Assembly: GCF_001956985.1 (NCBI RefSeq)
Contig: NZ_CP019082.1
Coordinates: forward strand, 868,001 to 932,000
DNA: 64,000 nucleotides
Direction of reading: 5' to 3'
DNA from: Paludisphaera borealis
GTDB taxonomy: Bacteria > Planctomycetota > Planctomycetia > Isosphaerales > Isosphaeraceae
Numbering within the stretch: the first letter of the stretch is position 1; each line of letters opens with the position of its first letter. The position numbers and the translations under genes were made by a program. The notes below the pieces were generated by a model, which saw nothing but the letters and a program-made list of their open reading frames with translations, made no database searches and was not told the origin of the DNA. Below are positions 53,003-61,512 of this stretch, piece after piece.

Positions 53003-53211
53003 CACTTCCCTCAAGAGAGATTTTCATCAACATCGACGCCCTGACCGTTGCACGCACGCCCGAGACGGTCGATGATCTTCCGAACATCGCACAGCCCGCG
53101 AATCCGTGCAAGCCGCGCGGACCCGCGGCCGTCGCCCTTCTCAAATTCGGCCTCGGCTATGTTATGATGATCGCCTGCGATCACGTCCTCTGATTGGATT
53201 GGCGAATCCCC

Positions 53212-54534
53212 ATGGAAAATCACGAGCGGCTCGGGCTGAAGATCCAGTCGAACGAGGTGAAGGTCGGCGTCATCGGCCTGGGATACGTCGGGCTGCCGCT
53301 GGCGCGGGCGTTCGCCGAGCAAGGGATCGAGGTCATAGGCTTCGACGTCGACGAGGCCAAGGTCACAAAGCTTCAGCGCTGCGAGAGCTACATCGGCCAC
53401 ATCGCGGCGGCCGTCGTGCATCGGATGCGGGCGCAGGGGTTCGAAGCGACGACCGATTTCACGCGGCTCGACGAGCCCGACGTGGTGATCATCTGCGTGC
53501 CGACACCGCTTACCGACGCGCGTGAGCCCGACCTGTCGTACGTCGTCAACTCGGCCAGGGCGATCGCCGAGCGGCTCCGGCCCGGCCAGTTGATCGTGCT
53601 GGAGAGCACGACCTATCCGGGGACCACGCGCGAGGTCGTGCTGCCGATCCTCGCCGCCGGGAGGCTGCGGGCGGGCCTCGATTTTTACCTCGCGTTCAGC
53701 CCCGAGCGCGAGGACCCGGGCAACCCCGATTTCTCGGCGCCGACCATCCCCAAGGTAGTCGGCGGGCTCGACGCCGCGAGTCTCGAACTGGCGTCGGCCC
53801 TGTACGGCAAGATCGTCGTCCGGGTCGTCCCGGCTTCGACTCTAGAGGTGGCCGAGGCTTGCAAGATCCTCGAAAACACCTACCGCGCGGTGAACATCGC
53901 GCTCGTCAACGAATTGAAGATGCTGTACGACCGTATGGGGGTCGACGTCTGGGAGGTGATCGAGGCCGCGAAATCGAAGCCGTTCGGCTTCCAGGCGTTC
54001 TATCCCGGCCCGGGCCTGGGGGGGCACTGCATCCCCATCGATCCGTTCTACCTGACGTGGGTCGCTCGCAAGCATGGGATGGCCACTCGGTTCATCGAGC
54101 TGGCGGGCGAGATCAATACCCAGATGCCGGCCTACGTGGTCGGCAAGGTGGCCGACGCGCTCAACGACGTCGCCAAGCCGTTGCGCGGGAGCAAGGTCGT
54201 CATCCTTGGCATGGCGTACAAGAAAGACGTCGACGACCCCCGTGAATCGCCGGGCTTCGAGCTCATGGACTTGCTCCTCAAAAAGGGGGCGATTGTGGAG
54301 TACAACGATCCCCATATCGCCGCTCTCCCCGCGATGCGACATTATCCCCATTTTCAGTTGTCGAGCCGCGAACTGACGCCCGAATACCTCCAATCGCGCG
54401 ACTGCGTTTTGATCGCCACCGACCACTCGGCGTACGATTGGAAGACCATCGCCGAGCACGCACCCTTGATCGTCGACACCCGCAACGCTCTCAAGAACCT
54501 GACCGACGCCAAGGCGCGGATCGTTCGCGCCTGA
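53212..54534 (+). CDS. UDP-sugar 6-dehydrogenase (UDP-glucose/ManNAc dehydrogenase family)
   Basis: 440 aa. The Rossmann motif is VGVIGLGYVGLPLARAF; catalytic Cys lies in GPGLGGHCIPIDPFYL; additional marks are ESTTYPGTT, SPEREDPGN, NTYRAVNIALVNELKM, ILGMAYKKDVDDPRESPG. It oxidises the C6 alcohol of a UDP-sugar to a uronic acid in two NAD-dependent steps; WecC-type (UDP-ManNAcA) and UDP-GlcNAcA-type are both possible. The next gene is an epimerase 20 bp downstream, so both serve one surface-polysaccharide precursor pathway. Start 53212 (MENHERLG) is the ATG; 53194 is an alternative. TATGTT and TATGAT lie near 53159-53169 and could be -10 boxes. Confidence 0.94.
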   Translation: MENHERLGLKIQSNEVKVGVIGLGYVGLPLARAFAEQGIEVIGFDVDEAKVTKLQRCESYIGHIAAAVVHRMRAQGFEATTDFTRLDEPDVVIICVPTPLTDAREPDLSYVVNSARAIAERLRPGQLIVLESTTYPGTTREVVLPILAAGRLRAGLDFYLAFSPEREDPGNPDFSAPTIPKVVGGLDAASLELASALYGKIVVRVVPASTLEVAEACKILENTYRAVNIALVNELKMLYDRMGVDVWEVIEAAKSKPFGFQAFYPGPGLGGHCIPIDPFYLTWVARKHGMATRFIELAGEINTQMPAYVVGKVADALNDVAKPLRGSKVVILGMAYKKDVDDPRESPGFELMDLLLKKGAIVEYNDPHIAALPAMRHYPHFQLSSRELTPEYLQSRDCVLIATDHSAYDWKTIAEHAPLIVDTRNALKNLTDAKARIVRA

Positions 54535-54554
54535 TCTCCGACATCGAGGAAGTT

Positions 54555-55511
54555 ATGAGCCGACCCGAACACATTCTCGTCACCGGCGGGGCCGGATTCA
54601 TCGGCTCGCACCTCGTGGAAGCCCTGCTCGGCCAAGAGCTTCGAGTCCGCGTGATCGACGACCTGTCGACTGGCCGGCCCGCCAACCTGGCGGCGGTCCG
54701 CGATCGGATCGAGTGGGCCGAGGCGAGCCTGACCGACTTCGACGCCTGCCGACGCGCGACCGAGGGGATCGACGTCGTGTTTCACGAGGCGGCTATCCCC
54801 AGTGTTCCGCGATCGGTCGCCGAGCCGCTCGAATCGCACGCCAGCGGGCCGACCGCGACTCTCAACATCCTGGAAGCCGCGCGCCGGGCCGGCGTTCGCC
54901 GGGTGATGTTCGCGGCCTCCAGCAGCGCCTACGGCGATACGGTGGAGTTGCCCAAGGACGAGTCGATGAACCCCAATCCACTGAGCCCCTATGCGGCCGG
55001 AAAACTCGCCGGTGAGCATTACATTCAAGTGTACGCCCGGACGATGGGCCTCGACGGCGTGAGCCTACGTTATTTCAATATCTTCGGGCCGCGACAAGAC
55101 CCGTCGAGCCCCTATTCGGGCGTCATCTCCCTGTTCATCAAGGCGATGTCGCAGGGCGTCCGGCCGAAGATTTACGGCGACGGCTCGCAGACCCGCGACT
55201 TCACCTACGTCGCCAACGCCGTGGCGGCCAACCTCGCCGCGATGCGACACCCCGAGCCGCTCTCCGGCCGCGTCCTCAACGTCGGAACCGGCCGCAGCAT
55301 CAGCTTGCTCGACCTGGTCGCCGCCTTGAACTCGATCCTCGGAACCCGCCTCGAACCCGAGTTCCTTCCCCCCCGCGCCGGCGACGTCAAAGACTCGCTC
55401 GCCAGCCTCAAACGCGTCGAAGCGACGCTCGGCTACAAGCCCATCGTCGGTTTCGAGGAAGGTCTGCGACGCACCGTCGAGGCGATCCAGAGCAGCAATG
55501 TCCCAATATAG
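54555..55511 (+). CDS. NAD-dependent UDP-sugar epimerase (extended SDR)
   Basis: 318 aa. NAD-binding GGAGFIGSHLVEALL at the N-terminus, DDLSTGRPANL, the active site AASSSAYGD and SPYAAGKLAGEHY (Tyr and Lys), and LRYFNIFGPRQDPSSPYSGV. Such enzymes include UDP-GlcNAc and UDP-GlcNAcA 4-epimerases (WbpP/Gne-like) and UDP-galactose 4-epimerase; sequence alone does not settle the substrate. GAGGAAG lies just upstream of the start at 54555. It follows the dehydrogenase with 20 bp spacing; together they make an acidic amino-sugar nucleotide, probably for capsule or O-chain. Confidence 0.94.
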   Translation: MSRPEHILVTGGAGFIGSHLVEALLGQELRVRVIDDLSTGRPANLAAVRDRIEWAEASLTDFDACRRATEGIDVVFHEAAIPSVPRSVAEPLESHASGPTATLNILEAARRAGVRRVMFAASSSAYGDTVELPKDESMNPNPLSPYAAGKLAGEHYIQVYARTMGLDGVSLRYFNIFGPRQDPSSPYSGVISLFIKAMSQGVRPKIYGDGSQTRDFTYVANAVAANLAAMRHPEPLSGRVLNVGTGRSISLLDLVAALNSILGTRLEPEFLPPRAGDVKDSLASLKRVEATLGYKPIVGFEEGLRRTVEAIQSSNVPI

Positions 55512-55665
55512 TGAGGCTGCAATGAGCCACGCATTGGCTCCATGAGGCGGGCGTCGCGCACCATCAAAAATCCCTGTCGCCTCGTGAATTGGTGTCGCTG
55601 GCAGTGTCCACCCACGCGGCATGGCGTGCGGAGTTCATCCTAGAGCCACATCCGCGCACGAAAAA

Positions 55666-55694
55666 AGGAACGTCGTATTGAATACGACGTTCCT
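55666..55694 (-). terminator. intrinsic terminator, 13-bp perfect stem
   Basis: AGGAACGTCGTAT (55666-55678) and ATACGACGTTCCT (55682-55694) pair perfectly around a TGA loop. Read on the minus strand, the stem is followed by six T (complement of 55661-55666), a classical intrinsic terminator for the gene at 55724-56224. On the plus strand a few T also follow, so it could help end the epimerase transcript as well. Confidence 0.85.
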
Positions 55695-55723
55695 GAATTT
55701 CCACACGACCCTATCGAACAAGC

Positions 55724-56224
55724 TCAGCCGATGACGCGATAAAGGAGCCGGCGCGCCTGGCGGAGCGTGTCTTCGACCTCGGAGAGGCCGTCGAGGCCCA
55801 TGACCTTGAAGAGCAGGCGATCGATGTCGGCTTCGACGTCGACGAGCCGGTTGAGCCGGGCGTTGCGGCCCCGGAACGCGGAGGCGGTCAGGCCGATGCG
55901 AGCCGAGGCCGAGGCGTCTTCAGTCGCGTTCGCGGCCACGGTCGCGAGCGCCGATTTCGGCTTCCGGCCGCGCTTCTTTCCGGTGTACGGCCGCTTGGCC
56001 TCGGCAGGCGCGGACCGCTTGGTCGTGCCGCGAACGCCGCGCAGGTTGCCCGTCAGGCCCATCTCGGAACGCATCTTGTTGACTAGGGTGGTGCTGATCG
56101 ACCCATCGCGGCCGCTCTCGGTCCACAGCTCATTGATCTTGGCCGAGTTGGCGTACTGATCATCAAACAGCGTCTGCTTGATGAACGTCGACTTACCTTG
56201 GTCGCGGGCGACGGTGGCGGGCAT
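55724..56224 (-). CDS. basic, probably nucleic-acid-binding hypothetical protein
   Basis: 166 aa. The start at 56224 is preceded by GGAG; the frame stays open to 56332, but the promoter is inside that upstream stretch. The N-terminal half (STFIKQTLFDDQYANSAKIN, TTLVNKMRSEMGLTGNLRG) is polar and helical; a Lys/Arg-rich segment TGKKRGRKPKSALA resembles an AT-hook (RGRKPK core); the C-terminal helix (VDVEADIDRLLFKVMGLDGL) looks like a dimerisation segment. It may be a small DNA-binding regulator or nucleoid protein; no family name is certain. It has its own promoter and terminator, so it is a single-gene transcript. Confidence 0.78.
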   Translation of the reverse strand: MPATVARDQGKSTFIKQTLFDDQYANSAKINELWTESGRDGSISTTLVNKMRSEMGLTGNLRGVRGTTKRSAPAEAKRPYTGKKRGRKPKSALATVAANATEDASASARIGLTASAFRGRNARLNRLVDVEADIDRLLFKVMGLDGLSEVEDTLRQARRLLYRVIG

Positions 56225-56275
56225 GAATCGGCTCCGGGGAGTGAATAACCAAGTTCGCTTGTTGTTGTACAAGGT

Positions 56276-56304
56276 ACTGTAGAACCTAATCTTAAGAATA
56301 GCAA
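56276..56304 (-). promoter_or_regulatory. sigma70-type promoter for the basic-protein gene
   Basis: On the minus strand TTGCTA (56299-56304) and TACAGT (56276-56281) are separated by 17 bp in an unusually AT-rich stretch. Distances to the start codon at 56224 leave about 50 bases of leader. Matches to consensus: -35 4 of 6, -10 4 of 6. This is a prediction from sequence only. Confidence 0.55.
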
Positions 56305-56458
56305 GGAATGCAGTGCAATACCCTCGCCACACAGAATCATTTGATTTCGTTGGATCATGGCGGTTTTATGACGGCGGGCGCTTGTTTTCTTGGTGAGATT
56401 CGCCGTCGCATCATGAAAATGAGGGTTCGGGGTCTCTCGCGGTCGACCTCCGAATGCG

Positions 56459-56528
56459 AGCCCGAAGCGCCAGCGAGTGAATCGATTCGCATGGCCGACC
56501 GGAAATTCACGCGCTGGCGCTTCGGGCT
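56459..56528. repeat. GCGCCAGCGAGTGAAT inverted-repeat element, copy 3
   Basis: The arms 56459-56482 (AGCCCGAAGCGCCAGCGAGT followed by GAAT) and 56505-56528 mirror each other with one mismatch in 24. The outside ends read GCGAGCCCGAAG and CTTCGGGCTTGCG. It lies 25 bp after the stop of the kinase gene (minus strand) and may assist its termination. Confidence 0.75.
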
Positions 56529-56552
56529 TGCGTGTTGTTGGTGTGACGGTCG

Positions 56553-59072
56553 TCACTTCAGCGGCGGGCCGCCCAGTTCGTAGAGACGGCGGCGGAGTTC
56601 CCAGCCGGCGAGGGTTTCGAGAGGGCGGACGGCGTCGCTGGCGTCGATGTCGAGGTTGGTGGCGACGCGGACCCAGCAGGCGATCCGCTCGACGTCGCCG
56701 GGCAAGGGCGTGGGAGTCTTCCAGAACCGTAGTCGGCCGTCGGCGCAACTGGCCGCGAGCCGGCGGCCGTCGGGTGAGAAGGCGAGGACGTCGACGGGGC
56801 CGGCGTGTTCCAGCGAGGGCCCGACCGGCAGGCCCGTGGCGGCGTCCCAGAGCCGGGCCGAGCCGTCGTGGCAGCCGGTCGCGAGCACCGAGCCGTCGGG
56901 ATGGAAGACGACCTCGCCGAGCCTCGAACGATGAGGCAAGGGCTCGCCGATCGCCGCGCCCGTGGCCGAGTCCCAGAGCTGCACGTCGCCGCTCGTGGAG
57001 ATCGTCGCAATGGTGTCGCCGGACGGGCTGAAGCCCGACCACGCGGTCTCCTCGAAGTCCGCGAACTCCAGTAAGGGCGCGACGCCGCGCTGATCGCAGA
57101 GCCGCGCCACGCCGTCGACGCAACGCACCAGCAAGCGGCCGTCGCGGGGATGGACCGTCAGCGATCCCGCGCCCCGGGGATGAGGCCGGGGCTGAAGCCG
57201 CCACGCCCGCTCGCCCGGTTCGTACAGCCAGACGTCGCCGGCCTCGGTCACGGCGGCGACGAACGATCCGTCGGGCGCGATCGCGCCGGCAATCAACCGG
57301 CCTTCCGCCGGCAGTGGATCGGTCGCGGGTTCGTCGTCGTCCCGTATCAAAGTCGACGCGGTTCGGGAGACGACCACGAAGCCCGACCCGCATGATTGCA
57401 GATCGACGACTGTCGCGCCAAAGTTCAACGGCAGTCCGACCGGCTCGCCCGTCATTCCGTCCCAGCGGCGGACGGTGCCGTCGTCGCAGCCGGTGACGAT
57501 CCGCCGGCCGTCGGTCGAGAAGGCGAGGGCCGCGACGGGCCCGGGGTGGTCGAGCGCCGCGCCGAGGTGCGTTCCGGAGGCCACGTCCCAGAGCACGACG
57601 ACCCCCTCGCGGCTCGCGGTCGCCAGCCGCTTGCCGTCGGGGCTGAACCGCAGGGCGTGGATCGAGCCGGTTTGCGGCAACGTCCGTTCCAGCAGCCGGT
57701 CGCGGTTGTGCCAGGCGGCGAGGCTCATGCGGACGGCTCGCTCCAGGGCCGGCGTGCCGTGCTCCATCGCCCGGGTCAGCCAGACCATCCCCTCACCGAC
57801 CCGGTTGCGTCCTAAGAACGTCGACGCCCGCTCGAGCGCGAACCGCGCTCGCGAGTCTTTCACCTGCTCCATCGCCGATTGTTGCTCGGCGCGATAGCGG
57901 ACGTCGGCGAGCCATTTCTCCAGCTCGTCGGCCATTTCAAGGGGTGACTCGTAACGATCCTCGGGCCGCAGGGCCAACGCCTTCAGGCAGATCGTTTCGA
58001 GGGCCGCGTCGATCGACCGCCGCACCCGGCGAGGCGACGGAAAGACGCCCCGCCGCACGCGCCCGAGCACCTCGACCACCGACTCGCCGGTGAACGGCGC
58101 GTGGCCGACGAGGAGACAATAGAGAGTAGCCCCCAAGCTGTAGACGTCGCTCGCCGGCCCGATCCGGTCGTTGTCGCCCCACGCCTGCTCGGGGCTCATG
58201 TACGGCGGCGTGCCGATCGCCGAGCCCGGCCGCGTCATGAACGGCGAGTCCCGTAAGCTGAGGGACTCGTCGGCGGAACCGACCACGTTCTCGGCGGCCG
58301 TCGAGGTGAGGTTCTTGGCGATCCCCCAGTCGACGACGAGGGTCTCGCCGAACTTCCCGAGCATGATGTTCTCGGGCTTGATGTCGCGATGGACGACGCC
58401 CCGGCTGTGCGCGTAGCCGACGGCGTAACAGGCGTCGACGACGCTCCGCAGCAGGCGGCGGAAGACCAGCTCGCGATCCTCCAGGCGGATGTCCTTCGGA
58501 TCGCCGCGATGAAATCGGTCGATCGCGGCGCGGAAGGTCTCGCCCTCGACGAACCGCATGGCGTAATACGGCCGCCCGTCGGCGTGCCGGCCGAGACCGT
58601 ACACCGGCACGACCCCCGGATGCTCCAGCCGGCCGGTGATCTCGGCTTCCTGAAGAAACCGCAACTGGCTCATCTCGTCGTGGGCGAACCTCGGTTGCAA
58701 CTCCTTGAGAGCCACCCGCCGGTCCAGCTCCATATCGAGAGCCGTGAAGACCTCGCCGAGCCCGCCCCGCGAGTGGAGGCCGAGCACCCGATAGCGCATG
58801 GTCGGCTCGTCCGCTCCCCTGCCCTCGCCCGCCGAGGAAGGCCCCGTGTAGGCGACGGTCGCCGACGAATCCTCGCCGCCGCCGGTCGGCTCTTGCAGTC
58901 GGTCGAGCGTGGGGGCGTCGAGGCTGCCCTGGGAAACGAGGATCTCGCCCAGCGACCGGCCCTCGTCGGCTTCCCAGAGGGTGAAGGCGGTGATCAGGTC
59001 GTGCTCCGCGATGAGCCGCTCGCGGAGCGCCCGCAGGCCGAGGATCAGGTCGGTTGGATCGCGTCGAGCCAA
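56553..59072 (-). CDS. cytoplasmic Ser/Thr protein kinase with WD40 repeats
   Basis: 839 aa. Residues 93-390 are a protein kinase: glycine loop LHSRGGLGEVF (atypical, no GxGxxG), VALKEL (Lys123), GVVHRDIKPENIML (HRD 228-230), DWGIAKNL (248-250, DWG instead of DFG), IGTPPYMSPEQA and DVYSLGATLYCLLVGHAPF. No membrane helix follows; instead a helical linker leads to WD40-type repeats from about 465 to 790 (FSPDGKRLATASREGVVVLW; GCDDGTVRRWD; CHDGSARLWDAATGLPVGP; FSPDGRRLAASCADGRLRFW). WD40 kinases are abundant in planctomycetes. DWG and the lack of a transmembrane part are typical for some of them. Start 59072 is ATG. Confidence 0.93.
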   Translation of the reverse strand: MARRDPTDLILGLRALRERLIAEHDLITAFTLWEADEGRSLGEILVSQGSLDAPTLDRLQEPTGGGEDSSATVAYTGPSSAGEGRGADEPTMRYRVLGLHSRGGLGEVFTALDMELDRRVALKELQPRFAHDEMSQLRFLQEAEITGRLEHPGVVPVYGLGRHADGRPYYAMRFVEGETFRAAIDRFHRGDPKDIRLEDRELVFRRLLRSVVDACYAVGYAHSRGVVHRDIKPENIMLGKFGETLVVDWGIAKNLTSTAAENVVGSADESLSLRDSPFMTRPGSAIGTPPYMSPEQAWGDNDRIGPASDVYSLGATLYCLLVGHAPFTGESVVEVLGRVRRGVFPSPRRVRRSIDAALETICLKALALRPEDRYESPLEMADELEKWLADVRYRAEQQSAMEQVKDSRARFALERASTFLGRNRVGEGMVWLTRAMEHGTPALERAVRMSLAAWHNRDRLLERTLPQTGSIHALRFSPDGKRLATASREGVVVLWDVASGTHLGAALDHPGPVAALAFSTDGRRIVTGCDDGTVRRWDGMTGEPVGLPLNFGATVVDLQSCGSGFVVVSRTASTLIRDDDEPATDPLPAEGRLIAGAIAPDGSFVAAVTEAGDVWLYEPGERAWRLQPRPHPRGAGSLTVHPRDGRLLVRCVDGVARLCDQRGVAPLLEFADFEETAWSGFSPSGDTIATISTSGDVQLWDSATGAAIGEPLPHRSRLGEVVFHPDGSVLATGCHDGSARLWDAATGLPVGPSLEHAGPVDVLAFSPDGRRLAASCADGRLRFWKTPTPLPGDVERIACWVRVATNLDIDASDAVRPLETLAGWELRRRLYELGGPPLK

Positions 59073-59254
59073 GGTGTCGAGTCCTTACTCTCGGGCCGTC
59101 GACCCCGCGTTCGTCCCACGCACGTACTGATCGTGATTACACTGACCCAGTCGGCCGAAATCAAGGGCAAGACGATCGCGCCGGGGCGAATCTTTCGGCG
59201 CGGGAATCCGGTTGACAATCGGCCTTTGGTGTGGTTCTCTTGTTTCTCTGTAAT

Positions 59255-59267
59255 AGTTGCAACAACT
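59255..59267. promoter_or_regulatory. small palindrome upstream of the CxxCH gene pair
   Basis: AGTTG-CAA-CAACT at 59255-59267 lies 46 bp before the start at 59314, downstream of a TTGACA (-35-like) at 59212-59217. It could be a metal-regulator operator, given the Cys/His-rich product, but no known box matches well. A clear -10 is not seen. Confidence 0.3.
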
Positions 59268-59313
59268 TCTTCGCGGTGATGCGCCGCCGTCACCCCTGGA
59301 TGGCCCTTTCCTG

Positions 59314-59643
59314 ATGCAACGAGTGCTCAGGCGACTACTTCTGGCTTCGTTCGTCGCTCTGTACGGGGCCGCGACCCTTTGCGGCCCTGCGTTGCACTCG
59401 ATCCCCGGGTTCGACCACGCGAAGGCCGAGTCGGCCCCCGACGGGCACGATTCCGCGCCGACGCCCTCGCATCACGACGACTGCCCCGTCTGCCATTTCC
59501 TCGCGCAGGGCCAGATCGCCGCTGAAGACGAGCCGGAACATTTCACGAACGTGGTGTGGAAGGAGCCGGCCCACAACCTGCCGCTCGTCCCTCCGCGACC
59601 GTTCCGCCGCTCCTCCATCCCCCGCGCGCCTCCCGCCGTCTGA
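59314..59643 (+). CDS. small secreted CxxCH protein, paralogue 1
   Basis: 109 aa. A signal peptide (VLRRLLLASFVALYGAATLC) is followed by a His/Asp/Ser-rich part and the motif HHDDCPVCHFLAQGQ, then VVWKEPAHNL and a Pro/Arg-rich tail (PLVPPRPFRRSSIPRAPP). It resembles the DUF2946 type of small secreted proteins, which have a His-rich region and CPxC. The CxxCH could bind a metal or heme. The paralogue at 59993-60325 carries the same CHFLAQ. Start at 59314 is ATG; upstream in-frame codons do not form a signal peptide. Function unknown. Confidence 0.72.
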   Translation: MQRVLRRLLLASFVALYGAATLCGPALHSIPGFDHAKAESAPDGHDSAPTPSHHDDCPVCHFLAQGQIAAEDEPEHFTNVVWKEPAHNLPLVPPRPFRRSSIPRAPPAV

Positions 59644-59992
59644 TCCGTCGCGCCGTCGATTTCGCCTTCCCTGGTTTGTGACGTCGGAACCCTGAGCGGT
59701 CGCGTCGCCAAGCCTTGGAGTTCGCGCGGCTCGACGAGCCCGAACCAGATGGTCCACGTCCCGAACGCACCGGCGAGACCGTGGCGCGGCTTCGTGGGCC
59801 AGGGTGTCCGTCTCTGCGTCGGCGCTGCGCTCTTGCAAGTGCGCCGGATCGTAACCAGGCGTATCCCGTAAAAGGCCGAGCAGTACCACGCGCTGAGTTC
59901 CACAAAGGGAGCCACGCGCGCAGTCCGAGAGACGGTTGCTCGTCTCCCGGCGAGAGATGGACATTGGCGAGAAAGCCTTTGGGGAAGCTCCC
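59644..59992. other. intergenic region between the two paralogues
   Basis: 349 bp. A plus-strand stretch open from 59715 to 59996 has Arg-rich, low-quality sequence and no ribosome-binding site, so I do not call it. No terminator or clear promoter is seen; the region is not a duplicate of the upstream leader. Confidence 0.5.
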
Positions 59993-60325
59993 ATGAACCC
60001 GGCGACCGATCGACGAATCCAAGGCTGGCAGGCCGTGCTGTACGGGATCGCGATCCTGTGCGCGCCGGCGATGCACGGCCATGGCCCGCGATCGGGAGAA
60101 GGCTCGAACGAGAATGTGATCGCCGAGTCGGTGCCTTCTGGAGCGGAGTTCACGCACGGCGACTGCTCCGTTTGCCACTTCCTCGCCCAGACCTCCCTTC
60201 CTCCCGAGTGCGGATCGGCTCATCCGGCGCCCGCCGTCGCGGGACCCGTTGATCACGACGCCCCGCTCCTCAAGCCCCACGAGCGCCGAGGAAAAGCCCG
60301 GCCTCGCGCGCCTCCGCCCGCCTGA
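59993..60325 (+). CDS. small secreted CxxCH protein, paralogue 2
   Basis: 110 aa. The N-terminal hydrophobic segment is shorter (WQAVLYGIAILCAPAMHGHG), so it may be a signal anchor. The motif region THGDCSVCHFLAQTSLPPEC aligns with HHDDCPVCHFLAQGQ in paralogue 1, and the end is again Pro/Arg-rich (GKARPRAPPPA). The start is taken at 59993 after GGGGAAG; ATG at 59957 would add 12 residues. The two genes flank a 349-bp spacer and probably belong to the same region of duplication. Function unknown; metal binding is likely. Confidence 0.68.
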   Translation: MNPATDRRIQGWQAVLYGIAILCAPAMHGHGPRSGEGSNENVIAESVPSGAEFTHGDCSVCHFLAQTSLPPECGSAHPAPAVAGPVDHDAPLLKPHERRGKARPRAPPPA

Positions 60326-60418
60326 GCCTCGTCAGGTGGTTTCCGTCGTCACGCGTGACGCGTCCGGCCGCAGGCCGTGACGCAGTCGTTCCCCTACGGA
60401 CTTCGCGGAGGTATCCCC

Positions 60419-61423
60419 ATGCGCCGTTGCGCCTTCACATTGATCGAACTCTTAGTGGTCATTGCGATCATCGCCGTGCTGATCGCCCTTCTGTTGCCCG
60501 CCGTCCAGGTCGCTCGCGAGGCGGCCCGGCGGGTCCAGAGCACGAACAACCTCAAGCAGATGGGCCTGGCTCTGCACAACTACGAGAGCGTCCACGGCTG
60601 CTTCCCGGGCTCCGGAGGGCAGTCCTCGTCGGGGTTTTCGGTCCTCGCCCGGCTTCTGCCGTTCATGGAGGGGTCGAACCTCGTCAACTCGATGAATTTC
60701 AGCCTGCCGCTCGGCTCGGGGCCGCCGACGTTCGTCTTCAACGCGGCCCAGACGACCGCCTCCCAGACGGTCGTCCAGGCGTTCCTCTGCCCGAGCGACG
60801 GGCAGACTCCGTTCTACCCCAGCTACTACCAGCAGAGCCCCACGGCCGGGACGTGCTACGTCGTCAACGTCGGCTCCGGGACCGGGACCTTCTACGACCC
60901 CCGCTACCCGACCGACGGGGTCTTCTGGGACAACTCCGCTACGCGGTTCGCCCACGTCGTCGACGGAACGTCGAACACCATGTTCATGTCCCAGTGCGTG
61001 CTCGGCCTTGGGCAGGACACGGCCGGCGCGACGCCCACGCAGCAACTCCGCCAGATCGTCAACTACGCGACGAAGGTCTCCCCCGCGAAGGCCGCCCCCG
61101 GCGGCTACAACCCGCCGATGAACAACCCCGACCTGGCCGCCGTCGTGCCGCCGTCGTGGAGCGGCGGGCGCGGCGTCGCCTGGATCGTCGGCACCGAGGC
61201 GATGTCCGGGTTCAACGCCTACCTGCCGCCCAACAGCAAAACCCCCGACGTCTACGGGCACGGGTTCGGCTGGTTGGGGGCGCGAGGCTTGCACCCCGGC
61301 GGGGTCCTGACCCTGACGGGCGACGGCGCCGTGAGATTCGTCAAGGACTCGGTCGACCTCGCGACGTGGCGGGCGCTAGCGACCCGGGCCGGCGGCGAAG
61401 TCGTCTCGGCGGCCGCTTATTGA
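60419..61423 (+). CDS. DUF1559 protein with prepilin-type N-terminus, copy 2
   Basis: 334 aa. [20 protein letters not shown] is the prepilin-like signal; EAARRVQSTNNLKQMGLALH, LLPFMEGSNLVNSMNFS, FLCPSDGQTPFYP and the end GLHPGGVLTLTGDGAVRFVK (with a DGAVRFVKDSV variant of the usual DGSV) belong to DUF1559. The start at 60419 is supported by CGGAGG. It is exported by a pseudopilin route; no function is proven. A strong terminator follows at 61434. Confidence 0.93.
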   Translation: MRRCAFTLIELLVVIAIIAVLIALLLPAVQVAREAARRVQSTNNLKQMGLALHNYESVHGCFPGSGGQSSSGFSVLARLLPFMEGSNLVNSMNFSLPLGSGPPTFVFNAAQTTASQTVVQAFLCPSDGQTPFYPSYYQQSPTAGTCYVVNVGSGTGTFYDPRYPTDGVFWDNSATRFAHVVDGTSNTMFMSQCVLGLGQDTAGATPTQQLRQIVNYATKVSPAKAAPGGYNPPMNNPDLAAVVPPSWSGGRGVAWIVGTEAMSGFNAYLPPNSKTPDVYGHGFGWLGARGLHPGGVLTLTGDGAVRFVKDSVDLATWRALATRAGGEVVSAAAY

Positions 61424-61433
61424 TCACGCCTCG

Positions 61434-61478
61434 GGACGGCCTCCGACGGGTCCGGCCGAGGCCGTCCTCTCTTTTTTT
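61434..61478 (+). terminator. intrinsic terminator after DUF1559
   Basis: GGACGGCCTC (61434-61443) pairs with GAGGCCGTCC (61458-61467) around a 14-base loop and is followed by TCTC and seven T (61472-61478). It is a classical intrinsic terminator and separates the DUF1559 gene from the DUF1800 gene, so the latter has its own promoter, possibly around 61480-61505 (AT-rich). Confidence 0.85.
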
Positions 61479-61512
61479 CGGACTATCCACTACTCAATAC
61501 AAGGGTGTAAAA

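Larger units (their letters stand above)
56225..56552. other. intergenic region with promoter and repeat
   Basis: 328 bp between the kinase gene and the basic-protein gene. It contains the promoter at 56276-56304 for the minus-strand gene and the inverted-repeat element at 56459-56528. The AT-rich part (56230-56350) contrasts with the GC-rich neighbours. No gene is seen. Confidence 0.6.

Noticed and set aside
59715-59996. Possible 93-aa gene between the two CxxCH paralogues
   Set aside because: Arg/Pro-rich and without ribosome-binding site or similarity; it overlaps the next start.
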